Source: Oscillospiraceae bacterium (GTDB lineage Bacteria; Bacillota_A; Clostridia; Oscillospirales; Oscillospiraceae). Taken from it: DNA of 18,030 nucleotides. Location: NCBI GenBank assembly GCA_017549325.1, contig JAFYVA010000105.1, positions 1-18,030 of the forward strand, given 5' to 3'. Each line of letters opens with the position of its first letter. Position 1 is the first letter of the stretch. Shown here in pieces: positions 7,582 through 14,537 of the stretch. Both the position numbers and the translations under genes were made by a program. Under the pieces are notes generated by a model that was not told the DNA's origin, did no database searches, and saw only the letters and a list, made by a program, of their open reading frames with translations.

Positions 7582-9856
7582 CTTCTTCACCTCCGTAAAT
7601 GGTAATATCTCCCTCTTCATCGGTGCGGCGCACCACCGCACCCACGCTCTCCAGCCGCCCGATCGCCTCGGCTGTGGGGTGTCCGTAGCTGTTGTCTCCC
7701 ACGCTGATGATGGCGATCTCAGGCTTCACTGCCGCGAGGAAGTCCTCGTGGGAGCTGTACTTGGAGCCGTGATGGCCCACCAGCAGCACCTCCACATCGG
7801 GGAGCGTATACTGTTCCACGAGCTTACGCTCGGTACTGTCTTTCATATCGCCCGTAATGAGCACATCAAAGTCCTCGGCGCTGGCCAGCACCGTCAGGCC
7901 CTGTTCATTCATATCTCCTGCGCCAACAGGCGGATACAGCGTCACCATAGCCTCACCCAAGGCACACAAAGTCTCGCGTGTAACGGTTTTCACCTTTACA
8001 CCGTGACGCTTGGCAACCGTCTCAATTTCCTCCCGCACACCGTATTCGTCCTCGATGTCGGGGATATAGACGGTATCGGTCTTTACCGTGGAGAGGAGTA
8101 CCGTCAAGCCGTTGGCATGGTCGGCGTGGAAATGGGTCAGCACTACCGCCTTGAGGCGGCGGAAGCCCATGGAGTTGAGACGGTCGACGGCATAGTTGCC
8201 TGCGTCAATATAGCTGTTGGAGCTGCCGCAGTCCACCAGCATGGCATCGCCTTTCGAATAGAGCACCACGCTCTCACCCTGTCCCACCTCCAGCGCCGTT
8301 ACATTGATGTCTCCCGCGCGATAGTCCAGCGTGTTGAGGAAGATACTGAGCACCAGCACCAACACCGAGACGGCGGTGGCAATGAGGTACTTCCGCTTGC
8401 GCCAGCGCTTCATCACATAACAGAGAATGAAGCCCAGATAGGTACCCACCAGCCAGATACGCAGCAGCGGGTTGGAGAAGTACACCGCGTGGTGGGGCCA
8501 GCGGGTCAACAGATAGGCGATATACACCACCACATAGAGCAGGCCAAAGCTGATCCAGCCCACCACCTTCGCCAGCGGCAACCAGAGGAATGAGAGCAGC
8601 GTGGTGATAAAGGAGGTCATAAAGCCATAGCCTGCGATGGGCAGCGCCAGAATTCCCGACAGGGGCGAAACCAGCGAGAGGGTATTGAAATGGTAGGCCA
8701 CCAAAGGCGTGGTAAAAATCATGGCACCCAGCGTCACGCTGACGCTGGCCCAGAGGAACGACCACACGCGGCGCGTTTTGTCGCCCCAGTTCTCCGCAGG
8801 CTTGGTGAAGAACTCATAGAGTCTGCCCGAGAGGAGCACAATGCCAAAGGTGGCAGCAAAACTCAGCTGCAGGCTGACGGAGTGGATGGCAAAAGGATTG
8901 CTCAGCAAAATCACCATCAGCGCGGCGCTGAGAGAGGTGACGCCGTCGCTGTCGCGGCGGAACAGAGGCGCTATGAGAAGGAAGATCTGCATGATACAGG
9001 CGCGAACCACCGAGGGCGAAAGACCCACCATGCACATATAGAACAGCAGCACCGCGATGGTAACGGCACAGAAGATGCGGCGACGGTGACGGGGCAAAAT
9101 AAGAGCCAGCATCATCACCAGAAAGGCGCAGTGCAGTCCCGATACGGCGAAGAGATGGGCAAGACCCGCACCACGCATAACGGCGTAATCCTCGTCGGTG
9201 ATACCGTCCGTCTCGCCTGTCAGCATGCCCGCCACAATGCCCGCAATGCGTTCATCTTCCCAGACAGCGTGAATTTTCCCGGTAAAGGCGCGGTTGACCC
9301 GCTGAGGCCACCAACGGGCACTCTCGGCGCTCCCCTCACCCACCGTCAGTTCGCCGCGGTCATAGAGGAGGACATAGACGCCGCGGGAGGTAAACACCGT
9401 CAGCTCCGTCTCACGGATAGTAGAGGCATCGTTCCACTCCGCCAGACCCGAGATCGTGTTGCCGGGAAGTAGTTCCATTACCGTCTCATCACCATAATAG
9501 ACGGCCTTGGCATGGCGGTAGCCCTCCAGGCGCACCGTCACCTTGGCACCGTACTGTGCCTGTACAGGGTAGTCGCAGACGGTGGCGGAAAACGGCAGCT
9601 CCTGCCCACAGTTTTGGAGGACAGGCTGCTGCACCAGCTGTGCAAACAGCGTAAAGAACGCCACGGCGAAGGCAAGAGAAAAGGCCATCAGTGACAGGCG
9701 AAGAAAGCGTTTCTTTCCCCGGCGCAGCAGAAGGAAGATGCCGCCCGCCAGCGCCAGCACCACGGCAAAATAGAGCATCCACCAGGAATGGGGCAGAAAG
9801 GAAATAAGGAAGATACCCGCAGCAAAGGAGAGCGCAATCGTTGCCAGTACACGCAT
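7571..9856 (-). CDS. comEC: DNA internalization protein ComEC/Rec2
   Basis: Membrane channel protein that carries single-stranded DNA across the cell membrane during natural transformation. It is 761 aa, normal for the full three-part family. An N-terminal membrane segment pair (residues 1-70) precedes an extracellular OB-like DUF4131 region. The polytopic Competence domain follows, with the HLFAVSGLHCAF motif (about 235-246). The C-terminal metallo-beta-lactamase-like domain has HFHADH (575-580) and GHHGSKYSS (His695-His696), so the metal-binding nuclease-like site looks intact. The start at 9856 has a purine-rich GGAGAGG site. It leads comEC-holA-rnmV and has its own promoter. ComEC is kept by many bacteria never shown to be competent, so DNA uptake in this organism is not implied. 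Confidence 0.95.
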   Translation of the reverse strand: MRVLATIALSFAAGIFLISFLPHSWWMLYFAVVLALAGGIFLLLRRGKKRFLRLSLMAFSLAFAVAFFTLFAQLVQQPVLQNCGQELPFSATVCDYPVQAQYGAKVTVRLEGYRHAKAVYYGDETVMELLPGNTISGLAEWNDASTIRETELTVFTSRGVYVLLYDRGELTVGEGSAESARWWPQRVNRAFTGKIHAVWEDERIAGIVAGMLTGETDGITDEDYAVMRGAGLAHLFAVSGLHCAFLVMMLALILPRHRRRIFCAVTIAVLLFYMCMVGLSPSVVRACIMQIFLLIAPLFRRDSDGVTSLSAALMVILLSNPFAIHSVSLQLSFAATFGIVLLSGRLYEFFTKPAENWGDKTRRVWSFLWASVSVTLGAMIFTTPLVAYHFNTLSLVSPLSGILALPIAGYGFMTSFITTLLSFLWLPLAKVVGWISFGLLYVVVYIAYLLTRWPHHAVYFSNPLLRIWLVGTYLGFILCYVMKRWRKRKYLIATAVSVLVLVLSIFLNTLDYRAGDINVTALEVGQGESVVLYSKGDAMLVDCGSSNSYIDAGNYAVDRLNSMGFRRLKAVVLTHFHADHANGLTVLLSTVKTDTVYIPDIEDEYGVREEIETVAKRHGVKVKTVTRETLCALGEAMVTLYPPVGAGDMNEQGLTVLASAEDFDVLITGDMKDSTERKLVEQYTLPDVEVLLVGHHGSKYSSHEDFLAAVKPEIAIISVGDNSYGHPTAEAIGRLESVGAVVRRTDEEGDITIYGGEEDGR
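7588..7594 (-). promoter_or_regulatory. Ribosome binding site of holA inside comEC
   Basis: GGAGGTG on the minus strand, six nt before the holA ATG and lying within the last comEC codons. It fixes the holA start at 7581 and gives an 11-bp overlap with comEC. Confidence 0.85.
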
Positions 9857-9893
9857 GATCCTCTCCCCCCTCCTACCGTTCTTCTAACTGTAC

Positions 9894-9922
9894 AGTATAG
9901 CAAAATATCAGCAAAAGGGCAA
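9894..9922 (-). promoter_or_regulatory. sigma-A promoter of comEC-holA-rnmV
   Basis: On the minus strand TTGCCC (9922-9917), a 17-bp spacer and TATACT (9899-9894). The -35 box touches the end of the preceding terminator stem. The expected leader is about 30 nt. The promoter looks vegetative; no ComK or competence-sigma box was recognised. Confidence 0.75.
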
Positions 9923-9957
9923 CAGAAAATCCCGCCCTTCGGGGCGGGATTTTCTGT
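9922..9957 (-). terminator. Perfect palindromic terminator of the pot operon
   Basis: A 16-bp perfect stem (9922-9937 with 9942-9957) around a 4-nt loop, starting 1 nt after the thioesterase stop. The GC core CCCGCCC/GGGCGGG is followed on the minus strand by ATTTTCTG, giving a T-rich tail. On the plus strand the loop reads as the stable C(TTCG)G form. Confidence 0.88.
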
Positions 9958-9958
9958 A

Positions 9959-10360
9959 TTACTTCATTCTCTCCAGCTTTTCATTGCACTTGAGCAAAAA
10001 GCGGTCGTTGGAGATGATGGCGCGGGTGTGGGTACCCTCGCCGATGAGGCCCTCTTCATCGAAGGCGCTGATCTTGAAGGTAATCATCTTGCCGTTTTCA
10101 CTGACGGCGGTGACCTCAGCGGTAGCCGTGACCTTCATACCCACCGGGGTGGGTGCCAGATGATTGGTGGCGATCTCCACACCTACCGTTCCCTTGCCCT
10201 CGGGCAGCTCAGGCTGGATGCACCACATGGCGGCACACTCCATCATACCGATCATAAAGGGGGTTCCGAACACATCAAGGCCACCGGAGCCCACGGCATT
10301 GGCGGTCAGTTCGGGGGTGACGATCTTTTCAATGCTGTGCTTCATTCCCACAGTAATCAT
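9959..10360 (-). CDS. FlK-type hotdog thioesterase
   Basis: Small acyl-CoA thioesterase of the hotdog fold, 133 aa, resembling fluoroacetyl-CoA thioesterase FlK. Three candidate catalytic residues, Thr33 (VFGTP), Glu41 (MMECAA) and His67 (TNHLAPTPVG), have the same spacing (8 and 26 residues) as the Thr42/Glu50/His76 set of FlK. The TVGVEI and HLAPTPVG segments are hallmarks of this group, which is widespread in bacteria that make no fluoroacetate, so the true substrate is unknown. The start at 10360 has a strong TAGGAGG site 7 nt upstream. It begins 14 bp after the potCD stop and ends at the operon terminator, so it is the last gene of the polyamine importer transcript. The link may be functional (acyl-CoA or acylated polyamine handling) or accidental. 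Confidence 0.85.
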   Translation of the reverse strand: MITVGMKHSIEKIVTPELTANAVGSGGLDVFGTPFMIGMMECAAMWCIQPELPEGKGTVGVEIATNHLAPTPVGMKVTATAEVTAVSENGKMITFKISAFDEEGLIGEGTHTRAIISNDRFLLKCNEKLERMK

Positions 10361-10374
10361 TGTTGTTCCTCCTA

Positions 10375-12372
10375 TCAGATTCCCAGTTCTGTCCAGAGCT
10401 TGTCGTAGAACTGGAGGGTTGCCTGAGGCTGGTTCACATACAGCTCGCAGCGCTCCAGTACCTCGGGGGGTGCTGCCATGATCTCGTAGATCTCGGGATC
10501 GAGTGCTTCCTCGTACAGTTCCTCATAATAGGCCGGATAGCTCTCCAGCGCCTCGGCATTGGGAGAGGCGTACCAGATATAGTCCATGTTGGCCAGATTT
10601 GCCTCGGTGGAGGCGATGAAGTTGATCCATGCCTCGGCCTCGGCCTTATGCTCACTGGTTTTCAGCACACACATGGAGTCCACAAACCAGTTGGAGCCCT
10701 CCTCGGGTACCACGAAAGCCAGATCTTCGTTGTTCTCCAGCATGGTGAGATAGTCACCGGCGTAGTACATGGAGATGGCCGCGTTGCCGCCCTCCATCTT
10801 CTGGTAGATCTCGTCCATGACGAAGCCCTGATACACATCGTTGGCCTTGGCCGTGCGGATGAGGTCAAACGCCTCGCGGAGCTGGGCTTCATCGGTGGTG
10901 TTGATGTCGTAGCCCAGATAGCTCAGCGCTGCCATGAGGGCATCGCGGGAGTTGTTGATCATCAGCACCTGACCGGCGTAGCGCTCATCGAACATGGCGC
11001 CCCAGCTGGTGATGGGCTCTTCCACCATGGAGGTGTTATAGATGATGCCCACCGTGCCCCAGGTGTAGGGTACGGAATACTTGTTCTCAGGATCGAAACT
11101 CAGGTGCTTATAGCGCTCGTCAATGAGATCAAAATTCGGGATATTGTCAAAATTCAGCTCCGCCAGCATATCCTCGGCGATCAGTCGGCCCACCATGTAG
11201 TCGGAGGGTACGATCACATCGAAGTCAGCGCCGCCCAGCGCAATGAGGGAATACAGAGCCTCGTTGCTCTCGGCGGTCTGGTAGTTGACGCGGATGCCCG
11301 TCTCCTCCTCAAATTGGGTAATGAGTTCCTCGTCGATATACTCGCCCCAGGAGCAGACATTGACCACGCGGTCGCCCTTGGCGGCCACACCGGTGACAAT
11401 CAGCGTACCGACCAGCGCCACAGCCAATGCACCGGCACCCACACGCTTGAGGATCGGTGTAAGCTTGGAACGGCGGCGGGGTGCGGCAGCCACAGGAGCG
11501 GCCAGATTGCGATTCAGGCGCTGCTTTTCCATGTGGGCCTCACGGACGTTGATAATGACCAGCAGCACCAGCACCACCGCAAACAGCAGCGTGGAGATGG
11601 CGTTGATCTCGGGGCTGACGCGCTTCTTGGTCATGCCGTAGATGGTCATGGCCAGAGTAGAGGCGCTGGTACCGGCGGTAAAGTAACTGATGATAAAGTC
11701 ATCCACCGACATGGTAAAGGCCGTCAGTGCGCCGGAGATGATACCGGGCTTGATCTCGGGGATGATGACCTTCCAGAAGGCCTGCATCCACGTGCAGCCC
11801 AGATCCTGCGCCGCATCCACCAGATTGCGGTCCATCTGCCGCAGCTTGGGGCTGACAGAGAGGATCACATAGGGAATATTGAAGCAGATATGGGCGATCA
11901 GCAGTGTACCGAAGCCCATGGTCAGGCGCTCGGGCAGGACCACTGCGCTCTGCCAGGAGTTGACCCAGCCGGCAAACGTTCCCCAGCCGTTGAACAGCAC
12001 CACGAACAGCAGGCAGAGGCCCACGCCCGTGACGATATCGGCGTTCATCATGGGGATATTGTTCACCGCCGTCAGCGCGTTGCGGCTCTTGCGGCGCATA
12101 CCGTAGAAGCCGATGGCGGCGAAGGTACCGCCTACGGTGGCGATGATGGTGGCCAGCAGGGACACCAGCAGCGTGATATACACGCTGTGCATAATGAGGC
12201 GGTCATTCAGCAGCTCTGCATACCAGTGGAGGGAGAACCCCTTCCACACAGAGGAGCTGTTTCCTTCGTTGAAGGAGAAAATAATCAGGATGATGATGGG
12301 CGCATACAGGAACAGACCCACCAGCAGCATCAACAGGCGATTGCCCGTGCTGTTACTCTTGCGCGTTCTCAT
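10375..12372 (-). CDS. potCD: Polyamine ABC transporter permease-substrate-binding fusion PotC-PotD
   Basis: One 665-aa polypeptide joins the second permease and the extracellular binding protein of a spermidine/putrescine importer. Residues 1-285 are PotC: six membrane helices and the EAA loop DAAQDLG to IIPEIKPG (186-210) that docks on PotA. An Ala/Pro/Arg-rich cytoplasmic linker (286-309) leads to a seventh helix (about 310-331), after which residues 334-665 are PotD, placed outside the cell. PotD landmarks include SWGEYIDEEL (341-350), PSDYMV (389-394), WGTVGIIYN (438-446), NNSRDAL (473-479), FVDS (563-566) and IWYASPN (599-605). Relative to E. coli PotD, the polyamine-contacting Asp168 and Glu171 correspond to Asn474 and Asp477, so the ligand preference may differ. 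There is no lipobox cysteine. The start overlaps the potB stop as ATGA. Function is inferred from family. Confidence 0.94.
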   Translation of the reverse strand: MRTRKSNSTGNRLLMLLVGLFLYAPIIILIIFSFNEGNSSSVWKGFSLHWYAELLNDRLIMHSVYITLLVSLLATIIATVGGTFAAIGFYGMRRKSRNALTAVNNIPMMNADIVTGVGLCLLFVVLFNGWGTFAGWVNSWQSAVVLPERLTMGFGTLLIAHICFNIPYVILSVSPKLRQMDRNLVDAAQDLGCTWMQAFWKVIIPEIKPGIISGALTAFTMSVDDFIISYFTAGTSASTLAMTIYGMTKKRVSPEINAISTLLFAVVLVLLVIINVREAHMEKQRLNRNLAAPVAAAPRRRSKLTPILKRVGAGALAVALVGTLIVTGVAAKGDRVVNVCSWGEYIDEELITQFEEETGIRVNYQTAESNEALYSLIALGGADFDVIVPSDYMVGRLIAEDMLAELNFDNIPNFDLIDERYKHLSFDPENKYSVPYTWGTVGIIYNTSMVEEPITSWGAMFDERYAGQVLMINNSRDALMAALSYLGYDINTTDEAQLREAFDLIRTAKANDVYQGFVMDEIYQKMEGGNAAISMYYAGDYLTMLENNEDLAFVVPEEGSNWFVDSMCVLKTSEHKAEAEAWINFIASTEANLANMDYIWYASPNAEALESYPAYYEELYEEALDPEIYEIMAAPPEVLERCELYVNQPQATLQFYDKLWTELGI

Positions 12373-13223
12373 AGCATCACCGCCTGTTCCTCGCCCTCAC
12401 CGAAGCGATTCATCACCAGCATACAGATGACGACCACCACCATCATCACGAGGGAGATGGCTGCACCCAGCTGGGGGTTGTAGGCGCCGCCCAAAAACTG
12501 ACGCTCAATGAGGTCGCCCAGCAGCAGTTCCGTGCCGCCGCCCAGCATACGGGAGATGGCAAAAGTGGACACAGAGGGTACGAACACCATGGTGATGCCG
12601 GAGAGCACACCGGGGAGCGACAGGGGCAGGATCACCTTGCGGAACACCGTCATGCTGTCAGCGCCCAGATCACGGGCCGCCTCGATCAGCGAGCCGTCCA
12701 GCTTCACGATGACGGAGTAGATGGGCAGGATCATAAAGGGCAGGTAGTTATACACCATGCCCAGCACCACGGCACCCTGGGTGCCGATCATGGAAAAATA
12801 TTCAATTTCACTGCCCGTGATGTTGTTATACAGGGCAATGAGTCCGATCTTCTGGAACAGCTGGTTGAGAAGGCCGTTGTTCTCCAGAATGGTCATCCAC
12901 GAATAGGTGCGCAGCAGGAAGTTCATCCACATAGGCAGCATGATGAGCACCATGGCGATGCGCTGGAAGGACGCTCCCTCGCGGCTGAGCCAGTAGGATA
13001 CGGGATAGCCCACCAGCAGACAGACAGCCGTAGCGATCAGTGCCAGTTTGAACGAGCGGAGAAAGACGGAACCGTAGGCCCCCATCTGGGTAAAGTTATC
13101 CCATGTGAAGCCGCCCTCACCGTTGGAGAAGGCGTAAATCACCATGATGACAATGGGTGCCACCACGAAGATGGCCATCCACACCACATAGGGCACGGCG
13201 AAACGGGAGAGCTTACTCTTCAT
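12369..13223 (-). CDS. potB: Spermidine/putrescine ABC transporter permease PotB
   Basis: First membrane permease of the polyamine importer, 284 aa with six predicted helices. The EAA loop that contacts the ATPase reads [10 protein letters not shown] to ILPLSLPG (181-205), close to the family consensus. The N-terminus [15 protein letters not shown] is typical for PotB, which supports the start at 13223 over the upstream in-frame ATG at 13295. That start overlaps the potA stop by 11 bp and uses GAGGAG within the potA tail as ribosome binding site. The C-terminus overlaps potCD by ATGA, so potA, potB and potCD should be made in step. The expected complex is PotA2-PotB-PotCD in the cell membrane. 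Confidence 0.95.
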   Translation of the reverse strand: MKSKLSRFAVPYVVWMAIFVVAPIVIMVIYAFSNGEGGFTWDNFTQMGAYGSVFLRSFKLALIATAVCLLVGYPVSYWLSREGASFQRIAMVLIMLPMWMNFLLRTYSWMTILENNGLLNQLFQKIGLIALYNNITGSEIEYFSMIGTQGAVVLGMVYNYLPFMILPIYSVIVKLDGSLIEAARDLGADSMTVFRKVILPLSLPGVLSGITMVFVPSVSTFAISRMLGGGTELLLGDLIERQFLGGAYNPQLGAAISLVMMVVVVICMLVMNRFGEGEEQAVML

Positions 13224-14349
13224 CCTCGCTCTCCTCCTCGTCTGCGCCGGCATCAGCCAGCTCCTCGTACTCCTCGGAATAGGAGGAGTAATCACCGAAC
13301 ATACCGGAGTATTCGCTCTTCTTCATGATGTGGAAACCCTCGGGCTCAATACGCACACCGATACGGCCACCCTCGGGGGAGTAGTCGGTGGTCTGGATCA
13401 GCCACTTAAAGCCGCGGAAGTCCACGATGATATCGTACTGCATACCCTTAAAGGTCACATTGGTGACCGTACCCACCAGCTGGCCCTGCTCCACGGGGAC
13501 AATGTCGATGTCCTCGGGGCGGATGACCACATCCACCGGCTCATTGGGGGCAAAGCCGCCGTCCACGCAGGGGAACTCGCGGCCGTACATCTTCACCACA
13601 TTGTCGCGGACCATAGTGCCGTTGAGGATGTTGGACTCGCCGATGAAATCGGCCACGAAGGCGTTCTTGGGCTCGTTATAAATATCCTCCGGCGTGCCGA
13701 TCTGCTGGATGCGGCCCTTGTCCATCACCACCACGGTGTCGGACATGGTGAGGGCCTCTTCCTGATCGTGGGTCACGTAGATGAAGGTAATGCCCATCTG
13801 CTGCTGGATACGCTTCAATTCGTTCTGCATATCCTTGCGCAGACGCAGATCGAGAGCGCCCAGGGGCTCGTCCAGAAGCAGCACCTTGGGGCGGTTCACC
13901 AGTGCGCGGGCGATGGCCACACGCTGCTGCTGACCGCCGGAGAGCTGATCGATGCGGCGGTTTTCAAAGCCCACCAGAGACACCACTTTCAGCATCTCAC
14001 GGACACGCTCCTCGATCTCCTCCTGCGGCACTTTTGCAATACGCAAACCGAAGGCAATGTTTTCAAAAACATCCAGATGCGGGAAAAGGGCGTACTTTTG
14101 GAACACGGTATTGATCTGCCGCTTATGGGGCGGCACATCGTTAATCCTCACACCGTCGAAGGTCACATCGCCGGAAGTGGGCGTGGTGAAACCACCAATG
14201 ATCCGCAGCGTCGTCGTCTTGCCGCAGCCACTGGGGCCTAAGAGTGTGAGGAATTCAGAATCGTTAATATACAAATTGATGTTATCGAGAACCAGCTCGT
14301 CGTCAAACGCCATGCAGAGGTTATGCAGGCGAATCAACTCTTTGGACAT
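13213..14349 (-). CDS. potA: Spermidine/putrescine ABC transporter ATPase PotA
   Basis: ATPase that drives the polyamine importer, acting as a dimer on the inner face of the membrane. Seen in order: Walker A GPSGCGKT (38-45), Q-loop Gln84 in [11 protein letters not shown], signature LSGGQQQR (136-143), Walker [13 protein letters not shown] (156-167), and switch His194 in [11 protein letters not shown]-terminal TOBE/MOP regulatory domain spans about 240-343. The final 34 residues (345-378) are a Tyr/Ser-containing acidic tail, 13 of the last 20 residues being Asp or Glu, which ordinary PotA lacks. The ATG at 14349 follows GGGGGAGG. It is the first gene of the operon, about 100 nt downstream of the predicted transcript start. 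Confidence 0.96.
   Translation of the reverse strand: MSKELIRLHNLCMAFDDELVLDNINLYINDSEFLTLLGPSGCGKTTTLRIIGGFTTPTSGDVTFDGVRINDVPPHKRQINTVFQKYALFPHLDVFENIAFGLRIAKVPQEEIEERVREMLKVVSLVGFENRRIDQLSGGQQQRVAIARALVNRPKVLLLDEPLGALDLRLRKDMQNELKRIQQQMGITFIYVTHDQEEALTMSDTVVVMDKGRIQQIGTPEDIYNEPKNAFVADFIGESNILNGTMVRDNVVKMYGREFPCVDGGFAPNEPVDVVIRPEDIDIVPVEQGQLVGTVTNVTFKGMQYDIIVDFRGFKWLIQTTDYSPEGGRIGVRIEPEGFHIMKKSEYSGMFGDYSSYSEEYEELADAGADEEESEDEE
13231..13236 (-). promoter_or_regulatory. Ribosome binding site of potB inside the PotA acidic tail
   Basis: GAGGAG on the minus strand, 7 nt before the potB ATG. The same bases encode the Glu-Glu run of the PotA C-terminus, so one stretch serves as both code and ribosome binding site. 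It supports the potB start at 13223. Confidence 0.8.
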
Positions 14350-14379
14350 GTATCCTCCCCCGTTCTAACACGTAATGGC

Positions 14380-14399
14380 CGAAGGTTTTCGAAGGTTTT
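14380..14399. repeat. Tandem 10-bp repeat in the pot leader
   Basis: CGAAGGTTTT occurs twice in direct, perfect tandem (14380-14389 and 14390-14399, plus-strand reading). It lies in the transcribed leader, about 30-50 nt before the potA start. No function is known to me. Confidence 0.7.
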
Positions 14400-14455
14400 T
14401 TCTTCCCGACGAGGGCGTAGGGTCGCAAATGTTTCGTCACAATTCGGCATCTTCC

Positions 14456-14484
14456 ACTATATAAAAATCCACAGGAAAAGTCAA
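14456..14484 (-). promoter_or_regulatory. sigma-A promoter of the pot operon
   Basis: On the minus strand TTGACT (14484-14479), a 17-bp spacer and TATAGT (14461-14456). The predicted +1 is at 14449-14450, giving a leader of about 100 nt before potA. It starts within a few bases of the T run of the upstream terminator. Confidence 0.82.
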
Positions 14485-14487
14485 CAT

Positions 14488-14525
14488 AAAAAACGGGAAA
14501 AGTCGAGGTGACTTCTCCCGTTTTT
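14488..14525 (-). terminator. Rho-independent terminator after the pseudouridine synthase gene
   Basis: Arms 14489-14504 and 14510-14525 pair over 16 bp with one wobble around a 5-nt loop. On the minus strand the stem ends in TTTTTT (complement of 14488-14493). The upstream arm starts 12 nt after the stop codon. Confidence 0.92.
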
Positions 14526-14537
14526 GTTATTTTCGTT

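Noticed and set aside
10360..12483. 707-codon open frame on the plus strand
   Set aside because: It is exactly antisense to potCD, has no ribosome binding site and a His/Gln/Gly-rich nonsense composition. Long antisense frames arise from the GC-rich codon use of the real gene.
14350..14448. Known riboswitch or transcription attenuator in the pot leader
   Set aside because: No terminator-like hairpin with T run and no recognisable aptamer core was seen on the transcribed strand.
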